From the NCBI GenBank assembly GCA_028684405.1, contig JAQUGA010000061.1, positions 1 through 12,162 on the forward strand: a stretch of 12,162 bases of DNA, read 5' to 3'. Below are positions 6,553 through 12,162 of this stretch, piece by piece. A model generated the notes under the pieces. That model was given only the letters and a program-made list of their open reading frames with translations. It was not told the DNA's origin and made no database searches. The position numbers were made by a program, and so were the translations under genes. This stretch comes from Bacteroidales bacterium. Its GTDB lineage: Bacteria; Bacteroidota; Bacteroidia; Bacteroidales; WCHB1-69. Position 1 is the stretch's first letter; every line of letters begins with the position of its first letter.

Positions 6553-7284
6553 TTAGAGTTTCATTAAAAAATTGATATCCGATCCGATGGGGTATTCTTT
6601 TGGTTCTTGATTGTATTTTAAAACTCTTAGTGGTTTGCCACCTTTAATTTTAATAGTTTCTCCCTCTACAATTAAAGAGCAAGCTTCCCGAAGTCCAACA
6701 ACGGTTATGTCTTGGTTTAGAGTGATAAATTCATTGATTCGATCGTCTCTGGTTTCGCCTCCGTGTTTAATCATAGCATCAATTGTTGGAGTAGGATCCA
6801 GATAATGAGGATTGATTTGAAATGGAACTAAATTTAGGCAGTCGAAGCTTTCAGGTTGAACGATAGGCATGTCGTTGGTGGTTCTGAGAGTGGGACAAGC
6901 AAGATTAGAGCCTGCACTCCAGCCAATAAATGGAGTTCCATGAAGGGCTTTTTCGCGAACAGCCGACATTAATTTTAATTTGTGCATCATGTGAACTAAA
7001 TGGAAAGTGTTTCCTCCTCCAACAATAATACAGGATGCGTTTTTTACAGCCTCAACTGGGTCAGAGGCTTTATGAACGGAAGTAATTTTTATTCCGATGG
7101 TCGACAAAGCTTTGGCCACTTTCGTTTCGTATTCGTCGTAACTAAAGCTTACTCCTGCATAGGGAATAAAAAGAGCTTCTTTGACGCCAGTTCCGACCAA
7201 AAAGAGTTCGATTTCTGCCAAGGGCCATGCTAAATAGTTTTCACCAAAGTTTGTTGAGTTGCTGATTAATAAAAGCTTTTTCAT
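6553..7284 (-). CDS. pepE: Dipeptidase E (peptidase family S51)
   Basis: A 243-residue cytoplasmic serine peptidase of the S51 family, close to the usual length. The nucleophile elbow is GWSAGSN (S123), preceded by IIVGGGNTFHLVHMM, and followed by NDMPIVQPESFDCL (D138) and FQINPHYLD (H160, the likely catalytic His); E200 in GLREA may be the acid. Known members cleave dipeptides with N-terminal aspartate. It has no signal peptide. The next gene, the DHOD-like protein, starts 14 bases downstream. An AT palindrome at 7298-7316 lies directly upstream of the ATG. I am confident of the family; substrate range is from family knowledge. Confidence 0.9.
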   Translation of the reverse strand: MKKLLLISNSTNFGENYLAWPLAEIELFLVGTGVKEALFIPYAGVSFSYDEYETKVAKALSTIGIKITSVHKASDPVEAVKNASCIIVGGGNTFHLVHMMHKLKLMSAVREKALHGTPFIGWSAGSNLACPTLRTTNDMPIVQPESFDCLNLVPFQINPHYLDPTPTIDAMIKHGGETRDDRINEFITLNQDITVVGLREACSLIVEGETIKIKGGKPLRVLKYNQEPKEYPIGSDINFLMKL

Positions 7285-7297
7285 GTTTTGTATTTTT

Positions 7298-7316
7298 GTG
7301 ATATAATTTATATAAC
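7298..7316. promoter_or_regulatory. AT-rich palindrome upstream of pepE
   Basis: GTGATATAATTTATATAAC is a near-perfect palindrome around a central T (one mismatched pair), 13 bases before the pepE ATG. It lies where a promoter is expected and could be an operator, or simply an AT-rich promoter; no clear TAnnTTTG element overlaps it. Confidence 0.3.
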
Positions 7317-7338
7317 AAAGAAAAGGTTTTTTTTTATA

Positions 7339-7371
7339 AAATCCAAGATTTATAACATAAGTCTTGGATTT
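7339..7371. repeat. Long hairpin between the NhaD-type transporter gene and pepE
   Basis: AAATCCAAGA (7339-7348) pairs with TCTTGGATTT (7362-7371), and inside TTAT (7350-7353) pairs with ATAA (7357-7360), with one T/G opposition between and a three-base loop. This gives about 15 pairs (the T/G is a wobble only in a plus-strand transcript). Neither side has a T-run in the right place, so it is not a standard terminator. It lies beyond the terminator at 7432-7467 and upstream of pepE. Confidence 0.5.
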
Positions 7372-7431
7372 AGAAAAGTTAACGGATGCTTTTAAAATAA
7401 TGTAGTCTCATCTTGCAAACAGAAATTAAAC

Positions 7432-7467
7432 AAAAAAAACTCGACTTGTTCAGGGTCGAGCTTTTTT
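7432..7467. terminator. Intrinsic terminator of the NhaD-type transporter gene
   Basis: CTCGAC (7440-7445) and GTCGAG (7455-7460) form a GC-rich stem with a 9-base loop, flanked by A8 on the left and T6 on the right. Read on the minus strand it follows the transporter stop codon by a few bases and ends in T8. It would also work in the other direction. Confidence 0.85.
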
Positions 7468-7471
7468 AATT

Positions 7472-8770
7472 TTATAAAAATAGTATTTGAGTGAGGATAA
7501 ATAGGGGCAATAACACAATGAGCGAAAACTTAAACATGTAGCCAAAGAAACTGGGCATGTCAATTTTGTTTTCCTCAGCAATGGCTTTTACCATAAAGTT
7601 TGGTCCATTTCCAATATATGTCATGGATCCAAAAAACACAGCAGCGACCGAAATTGCAGTTAATAAGATTTCGGGAATTCCTGCTACAATAATCTCTCCT
7701 GGATGAAAATCATGCAATCCCAACGCTAAATTGTAAAAAGAAACGGCTGTGGGTGCGTTGTCTAAAAATGCACTTAAACTTCCGGTGGCATAATAGAATT
7801 GAGTAGAGGTGTGAATCCCAAATGAACTTGCGTTTTGCGCTAAATAAATTAAGGCTGGAACCATGGTTACAAAAATTCCGATGAAAAGGTATGCCACTTC
7901 TAAAATCGGACCCCATGTGAATTTGTTTGCCAAACGAATTTGTTTTTTTGTAAAAATAAGCGATAAAACGGCACAAGAAGCAATAGCAAATTCGCGAATG
8001 AAACTCCAATAATGATTGTCGTGAATAGCATGAATATAATGTTCATTTAAAAAAGCAACCGAAGCAACAACACCTGCTAAAAAAATAAAATTAAAAGTGC
8101 CATCCATACGGATAGGTTTTCTATCGAGTTTGTCTTGAATAATTGCTTCAATAGGCTCTTTTTTATAATAGAAAGTATCCACTGCCATATAAATTATCAA
8201 TAGTACGGCATTTACAAATGCCCATTCGGGCAATAGATGGAAGAACCAATCGAAGGGGGCTCCACGAAGATAAAGTAAAAATAGTGGAGGATCGCCAAGG
8301 GGCGTAAGCAAGCCACCACAGTTGGCAACAATGGCAATGAAAAACAAAATCGTATGCATTTTGTATTTCCTTTGAGAATTGGTTTTAATGACGGGTCTAA
8401 TAAGCAACATGGCTGCTCCAGTGGTTCCCATAATGGATGCCAAAGCAGCACCAATAGCCAAAAATAAGGTATTGACGGTGGGAACGGCTTGGATGTCTCC
8501 CCGGAGATGAATACCGCCTGTAATGGTAAAAAGGGCACCCAATAAAATGATAAAAGGAACATAATCAAACAATATTTGATGCATCAAGTTGTCTGTCATT
8601 CCATTAATAATTAAATAGATGGCAACAGGGATGCCGAGTGCCACGGATACGATTAATTTATTTTTGTTGTTTTCCCACCAGTGGTGAAACAAGAGCGGAC
8701 CCACCGCTATCATTGCCAACATGATTAAAAAAGGAATCAATGCCCACAATGGAATGCTTTCTAAGTTCAT
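7472..8770 (-). CDS. Na+/H+ antiporter-like transporter, NhaD/CitMHS (ion transporter superfamily)
   Basis: A 432-residue polytopic inner-membrane protein with about 11-13 hydrophobic segments. Two inverted-repeat-like re-entrant regions typical of the ion transporter superfamily are visible: ANCGGLLTPLGDPPLFLLYL in the first half and LSAFLDNAPTAVSFYNLALG plus SMTYIGNGPNFMVKAIAEE in the second. These match proteins annotated as sodium:proton antiporters of the NhaD type or as citrate-transporter-like (CitMHS_2). It most likely exchanges Na+ for H+ across the inner membrane, though an anion substrate is possible. It stands alone, with a -7-like element 28 bases upstream of its ATG and a strong terminator directly after it. 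Confidence 0.82.
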   Translation of the reverse strand: MNLESIPLWALIPFLIMLAMIAVGPLLFHHWWENNKNKLIVSVALGIPVAIYLIINGMTDNLMHQILFDYVPFIILLGALFTITGGIHLRGDIQAVPTVNTLFLAIGAALASIMGTTGAAMLLIRPVIKTNSQRKYKMHTILFFIAIVANCGGLLTPLGDPPLFLLYLRGAPFDWFFHLLPEWAFVNAVLLIIYMAVDTFYYKKEPIEAIIQDKLDRKPIRMDGTFNFIFLAGVVASVAFLNEHYIHAIHDNHYWSFIREFAIASCAVLSLIFTKKQIRLANKFTWGPILEVAYLFIGIFVTMVPALIYLAQNASSFGIHTSTQFYYATGSLSAFLDNAPTAVSFYNLALGLHDFHPGEIIVAGIPEILLTAISVAAVFFGSMTYIGNGPNFMVKAIAEENKIDMPSFFGYMFKFSLIVLLPLFILTQILFL

Positions 8771-8798
8771 AAGGTGTAATTTTTATTGTTTACAGAAG

Positions 8799-8806
8799 CA
8801 AAACTA
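8799..8806 (-). promoter_or_regulatory. Likely -7 element of the NhaD-type transporter gene
   Basis: On the minus strand TAGTTTTG (complement of 8799-8806) fits TAnnTTTG, 28 bases before the ATG at 8770. A TTTG lies upstream but with only a 13-base spacer, shorter than normal, so the -33 element is uncertain. Confidence 0.4.
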
Positions 8807-8953
8807 ATTATTTATTCCCCAAAAACACGTTTTTTTTTTTGATTTTTGCTTTTTTTAAATTTTAAATTTCAACTTTCAGACTTTCAGCTATTTGGTAGGA
8901 TGTTATTGGGCTGGATAAATGTCTACTTGTGTATTGTTTTATGAGAAATTGAT

Positions 8954-8994
8954 AAAAAAAAGAGAAATTAATATCATGTTGAGCTCTCTTTTTT
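8954..8994 (-). terminator. Probable intrinsic terminator of the lipoprotein gene
   Basis: AAAAAAGAGA (8956-8965) and TCTCTTTTTT (8985-8994) are complementary with a 19-base loop. Read on the minus strand it follows the lipoprotein stop codon (9047) by about 50 bases and ends in T8. The stem is AT-rich, so the call is weaker than for the other terminators. Confidence 0.5.
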
Positions 8995-9046
8995 ATTTTT
9001 AATGCTTCGCTATTGTTTGCAAGAACACGTTTTGTTTTTTAGAAAG

Positions 9047-9727
9047 TTAGCTATTCTCTCTTACTAAATCTCTAATATCTTTGGCTCGTTTTACAAACAT
9101 AATTTGACATTTTTGAAATGTATTGGTGGGCCATCCGTTCCATAAAAGATAATTACCTTGGCTGTCTTTTGTATTGTATACAGCGGTTGTGTTTTCATCA
9201 AAATCCCAAATCATTGTATTGTAGTCGTCTTCAAAACGAATGCCTACATTTATAAACTTGTGATAAACAATAGCATCTAGGTAAGCATTTCCTATTCTAA
9301 TCATTTCCAAAAGTGTGGTTAAGGCTTTTTGACCAGGAAGTCCTTCGAGTTTCATTTCCAATGTAAAGCGACTTTGTTGTCCGCCCTCAATAAAAAATTC
9401 ACCTCCATTAAAACTCAGTGTTGAATAATTAAAAACCTGATCTACTTTGGATGCGATTTCACTGTATTTGTTATTGCCATAAACAATAAACATAATCAAG
9501 GGACCAGCTGTTGAAATTACTGTTCTGTCGCTGCTTAAATGAAATGCTAAAATCGGAAATTTTAACTTGTTGGTGATGTCTTGTCCTTCCGAGGTGACCA
9601 CTCTGGTCGCCTCCCATACACCTTCCATGCTGGTTTTTGTGGGTGGCTCCTGGTGAAGAAGTTTATCGCAAGACATGCCAATTACTGAAAGTATAAGAAG
9701 TGCTGAAATGATTTTGAATGTTCTCAT
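9047..9727 (-). CDS. Unrecognised lipoprotein
   Basis: A 226-residue protein with a clear lipoprotein signal: MRTFKIISALLILSVIGMSC, lipidated Cys 20. The mature part begins DKLLHQEPPTKTSMEGVWEATRVV; the phrase 'MEGVWEATRVVTSEGQDITN' and later strands such as FHLSSDRTVIST, LSFNGGEFFIEGG and SRFTLEMKLEGL suggest a small beta-rich, lipocalin-like fold, but I see no diagnostic motif. A central helix-prone stretch (KALTTLLEMIRIGNAYLDAI) and a C-terminal basic segment follow. It should be anchored in the envelope, probably facing the periplasm. It stands alone between two terminators, so context gives no hint of its role. No function is assigned. Confidence 0.8.
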   Translation of the reverse strand: MRTFKIISALLILSVIGMSCDKLLHQEPPTKTSMEGVWEATRVVTSEGQDITNKLKFPILAFHLSSDRTVISTAGPLIMFIVYGNNKYSEIASKVDQVFNYSTLSFNGGEFFIEGGQQSRFTLEMKLEGLPGQKALTTLLEMIRIGNAYLDAIVYHKFINVGIRFEDDYNTMIWDFDENTTAVYNTKDSQGNYLLWNGWPTNTFQKCQIMFVKRAKDIRDLVRENS

Positions 9728-9802
9728 AATGTTTGTTTTAGCTTGTAAAAATATAAAAAAGAAGTCATAAGTTGAATATTAATCAAAAATTATTCCAACA
9801 AT

Positions 9803-9839
9803 AAAAAAAAAGCTGTTATTCATCGAACAACAGCTTTTT
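9803..9839. terminator. Intrinsic terminator of the peroxiredoxin gene
   Basis: AAAAAGCTGTT (9807-9817) and AACAGCTTTTT (9829-9839) are perfect complements; the inner TTC/GAA can extend the stem after one mismatch. On the minus strand the stem ends in T9, 17 bases after the peroxiredoxin stop codon. Confidence 0.88.
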
Positions 9840-9856
9840 AAACGAATGCGATAAAA

Positions 9857-10570
9857 TTACTTCTTTAGAATTTTTTTCAAAACAGTATCTTTATCTAGTT
9901 TTTTAGTACAGAAGAACCAGTCTTTACAATCCAATTCACTGTCTTCCATTCTTTCTTTTGCACCACCACATGTGCCTGCAGGAGAGATGATAACATCATC
10001 GCCTGGAGTCCAGTCAGCTGGAGTAGCAATTCCAAATTCATCGGCTGTTTGCATTGCAATTAATGCTCTATAAAGCTCATCGAAGTTTCTTCCTAAGCTT
10101 AGTGGATAATAGATAATGGCTCTGATAATTCCTTTTGGATCAATAAAAAATACCGCTCTAACAGCTTTCGTATTGCTTTCGCCAGGCATCATCATTCCAT
10201 ATTTTGTAGCAACGTCCATGGTAATATCTTCGATCAAAGGGAATTTCACTTCAATATTTTTCATTCCTTTGTATTCGATCTTTTCTTTAATGGTTCTTAA
10301 CCACGCAATGTGGCTGTATAATCCATCAACAGATAATCCGACAAGTTTACAATTTGCTTCTTCAAATTGTTTTTCCATTTTTGCAAAAGTCATAAACTCA
10401 GACGTACAAACTGGGGTAAAATCTGCAGGGTGACTAAATAAAATAACCCATTTTCCTTCATAATCTTTTGGAAAATTGATGTCTCCTTGAGTTGTTACGG
10501 CTTTAAATGAGGGTGCTTTTTCACCTATTCTTGGCATAGGGGTAATTTCTTTTTGTTCCATTTGTTCCAT
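9857..10570 (-). CDS. Peroxiredoxin, Prx6 / archaeal-type
   Basis: A 237-residue thiol peroxidase. The peroxidatic motif PADFTPVCTSE places the active Cys at C55, with the family's R in KAVRAVFFIDPKG. The long C-terminal domain (DEFGIATPADWTPGDDVIISPAG) is the 1-cysPrx_C type. Near the end LDCKDWFFC gives C215 and C221, the same six-residue spacing as the extra cysteines of archaeal Prx6 enzymes such as that of Aeropyrum; a further Cys is at 201. It reduces hydrogen peroxide and organic peroxides in the cytoplasm, with an electron donor not encoded nearby. The N-terminus MEQMEQKEITP has a second possible start at Met4. The gene is alone, with a strong terminator after it. Confidence 0.93.
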   Translation of the reverse strand: MEQMEQKEITPMPRIGEKAPSFKAVTTQGDINFPKDYEGKWVILFSHPADFTPVCTSEFMTFAKMEKQFEEANCKLVGLSVDGLYSHIAWLRTIKEKIEYKGMKNIEVKFPLIEDITMDVATKYGMMMPGESNTKAVRAVFFIDPKGIIRAIIYYPLSLGRNFDELYRALIAMQTADEFGIATPADWTPGDDVIISPAGTCGGAKERMEDSELDCKDWFFCTKKLDKDTVLKKILKK

Positions 10571-10847
10571 AATTTTATTTTATTAAGTTTATAAATACTA
10601 TTTTAACAACGAACGGCTTTGAGTTGTAATTGTTCAGTTTTGCCAATAGATTTAATCTATGATAGTATAAGTTTTTTATTTAAAGTTCTGCAAATAAAAA
10701 CACAAAGAACAAATCGGCCTTTATCGAGCTATAGCGATTTAGTGTTGAAGCCCTATCTCTTTTTCTATTACCTATCATTTAGTTTTGGATGTAAAATGTC
10801 TATATAATAAACGACATCAAATGAAGTGAGAGTAAGCAAAAGAATTA

Positions 10848-12146
10848 CTAAGCGATAACATCCTCAATAATTGGATTTGGTTTTGAAAGAACTGTTTTTG
10901 TTTTCCAATTTCCAGTTTTGTAATAGATAAATGAAGCCACTGCTCCGAATAGCCATGCCAATGGGATAGCCCACCAAATGCCATCAATACCAATTACTGG
11001 AGACAAAAGCCATGCTATCGGAATTCTAATAATCCACAATGAAAACAAAGTGATAAACATAGGAATAAGAGTGTCGCCTGCACCTCTCATAACACCCGCA
11101 TAGGAGAACATTAATGAAAAAAGAATGTAAAAAGGACTTATAATGCTTAGGTATCTGGCTCCAATTTCTATTACATTTTGGTCGCTGGTAAATATTTTCA
11201 TCAGATCGCTTGCAAAAATACTGATGAGCAGGCTTGCAAAAATAGAGATAATGGAAGTGAGAATGACCGTTGCTCTAAGTCCTTTTCGTACTCTTTCCAT
11301 TTTCTTTGCTCCAATATTTTGCCCAACAAAAGCAGATAAAGCGATGGCGAAATTCGTCGCAGGCAAGGAGGCAAATGATTCAATTCTGCCTGCAACCGTA
11401 TAACCTGCCATAGCATTAGTACCAAATTCGTTAACAATTCGCAGAAGAGCAACCATTCCCATGGCAACAAATACTTGCTGAGCCCCAGATGGTAAGCCAA
11501 TTCGTAAACTTTGTTTGAAAATAAATCGATCGAACTTTCGGGGTATTAAACTGATTTTAAGTATGTCGTGCGTTCTGTTTAAATAAATAACACTGGTGGT
11601 AAATCCAATTATTTGTGCTCCAATGGTAGCATAAGCAGCACCTTTAATGTCCATTCCCAAAACTACAACAAACAGCAACTCTAGTAAAATATTTGTAATT
11701 GACGTAAGTACAATAAAATAGAGTGGGGTTCTCGAATCGCCAAGTCCACGCAAAATTGCAATAGAGCCATTAAATCCCGACATGAAAACAATGCCTGCTA
11801 AATAGATGCGAATATAACTAACTGCTTCGGGCATAACCTCGGGATCGAGCTGCAACATCGAAAACATATTGGGAGCAAAAATAATCCCAATAATGGAAAT
11901 GAAAAAAGAAGAAATAAAAAGAAAAACAAATGCAGTGTCAATGGCTCTTTTTACATTTTTTAGATCTTTTGCTCCATAATACTGAGAAATAACAATGGAG
12001 ATTCCTCCAGATACTCCAATGATTAGAGAAATTAATGCGAAAATTACAGGAAAAGAGGTTCCAATGGCTGCCAAAGCGTTTTTTCCAAGATAGTTGCCAA
12101 CAATAATAGAGTCAATTAGGGTGTTGAAAATATGAAAAAAATTCCC
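10848..12146 (-). CDS. MATE family multidrug/Na+ efflux transporter, N-terminus missing
   Basis: About 432 residues of a MATE transporter. The first real residues, GNFFHIFNTLIDSIIVGNYLG, align with the end of helix 1 and the conserved 'N..D..iVG' region, so about 20-30 residues are missing. The two homologous halves are visible: GGISIVISQYYGAKD and LRGLGDSRTPLYF in the first, and RIGLPSGAQQVF, SAFVGQNIGAKKMERV and MRGAGDTLIP in the second. About eleven of the twelve expected membrane helices remain. MATE proteins export drugs or metabolites using Na+ or H+ gradients; the substrate is unknown. The frame continues into the 16-base adapter as VLFRS, which is not real protein. The stop at 10848 leaves a short basic and polar tail (KTKTVLSKPNPIIEDVIA). 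No clear terminator follows in 10571-10847, where I see no gene. Confidence 0.9.
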   Translation of the reverse strand, partial: GNFFHIFNTLIDSIIVGNYLGKNALAAIGTSFPVIFALISLIIGVSGGISIVISQYYGAKDLKNVKRAIDTAFVFLFISSFFISIIGIIFAPNMFSMLQLDPEVMPEAVSYIRIYLAGIVFMSGFNGSIAILRGLGDSRTPLYFIVLTSITNILLELLFVVVLGMDIKGAAYATIGAQIIGFTTSVIYLNRTHDILKISLIPRKFDRFIFKQSLRIGLPSGAQQVFVAMGMVALLRIVNEFGTNAMAGYTVAGRIESFASLPATNFAIALSAFVGQNIGAKKMERVRKGLRATVILTSIISIFASLLISIFASDLMKIFTSDQNVIEIGARYLSIISPFYILFSLMFSYAGVMRGAGDTLIPMFITLFSLWIIRIPIAWLLSPVIGIDGIWWAIPLAWLFGAVASFIYYKTGNWKTKTVLSKPNPIIEDVIA

Positions 12147-12162
12147 AGATCGGAAGAGCACA
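12147..12162. other. Illumina TruSeq adapter remnant at the sequence end
   Basis: The last 16 bases, AGATCGGAAGAGCACA, are identical to the first 16 bases of the Illumina TruSeq read-1 adapter. This is library sequence, not genome, and marks the end of the contig. Confidence 0.95.

Noticed and set aside
7339..7371. Second terminator after the NhaD-type transporter gene.
   Set aside because: On the minus strand it is followed by an A-run, not T, and a good terminator already lies at 7432-7467.
8212..8568. A 118-codon minus-strand open frame inside the NhaD-type transporter gene.
   Set aside because: Out-of-frame shadow of a membrane protein gene with clear family motifs.
8824..9033. Direct repeat AACACGTTTT at 8824-8833 and 9024-9033, and a tandem ACTTTCAG pair at 8872-8887, as possible mobile-element ends.
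   Set aside because: Too short, no transposase or larger symmetry between them; expected by chance in AT-rich spacer.
10619..10807. A 62-codon plus-strand open frame with a TTG start in the gap between the peroxiredoxin and MATE genes.
   Set aside because: No start signal, no recognisable domain, low-complexity composition; looks like a chance opening in AT-rich DNA.
1..12162. Defence island, prophage, integron or CRISPR system.
   Set aside because: No nuclease, integrase, transposase, phage structural gene or regular repeat array was seen; gene content is ordinary chromosomal.

Overview
The window looks like a piece of chromosome from a member of the Bacteroidota. The DNA is AT-rich with long A/T runs between genes. 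Clear Shine-Dalgarno sites are absent, and several promoters fit the phylum's TAnnTTTG -7 element. Typical families are present: a Porin_O/P-like outer-membrane protein, lipoproteins with short signal peptides, and a hybrid kinase ending in an HPt domain. A marine or anaerobic Bacteroidales/Marinilabiliales-like source is my guess; nothing here fixes the genus. No tRNA, rRNA, insertion sequence, phage gene or CRISPR array was seen.

Layout. (1) 2-1316, plus strand: the 3' end of a hybrid histidine kinase (end of the ATPase domain, receiver, HPt), overlapping by 8 bases a stand-alone receiver protein that is a good candidate for its phosphorelay partner. (2) 1317-1580: convergent gap with two unexplained hairpins. 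(3) 3763-1581, minus strand: a two-gene unit, outer-membrane porin then Gate-domain inner-membrane protein. (4) 3764-4217: a divergent control region rich in inverted repeats, including two hairpins that cannot form together. (5) 4218-5485, plus strand: a MepM-like M23 endopeptidase lipoprotein whose frame is broken by a one-base deficit in an A run. (6) 5499-5541: a perfect 43-base bidirectional terminator. (7) 7284-5552, minus: pepE-like dipeptidase E followed by a dihydroorotate-dehydrogenase-like flavoprotein. (8) 8770-7472, minus: a NhaD/CitMHS-type ion transporter. (9) 9727-9047, minus: an unrecognised lipoprotein. (10) 10570-9857, minus: a Prx6-type peroxiredoxin. (11) 12146-10848, minus: a MATE efflux transporter lacking its N-terminus.

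The genes mostly look like core housekeeping, envelope and stress functions, each with its own terminator, rather than a genomic island or one dedicated system. I found no convincing new multi-gene system. The points most worth a second look are the switch-like leader with the frameshifted M23 gene, the compact His-Asp-His-Asp relay, and the porin/Gate pair.

Data caution: the last 16 bases match the start of the Illumina TruSeq adapter, so the sequence ends in library adapter. The MATE N-terminus deduced there (VLFRS) is artificial.
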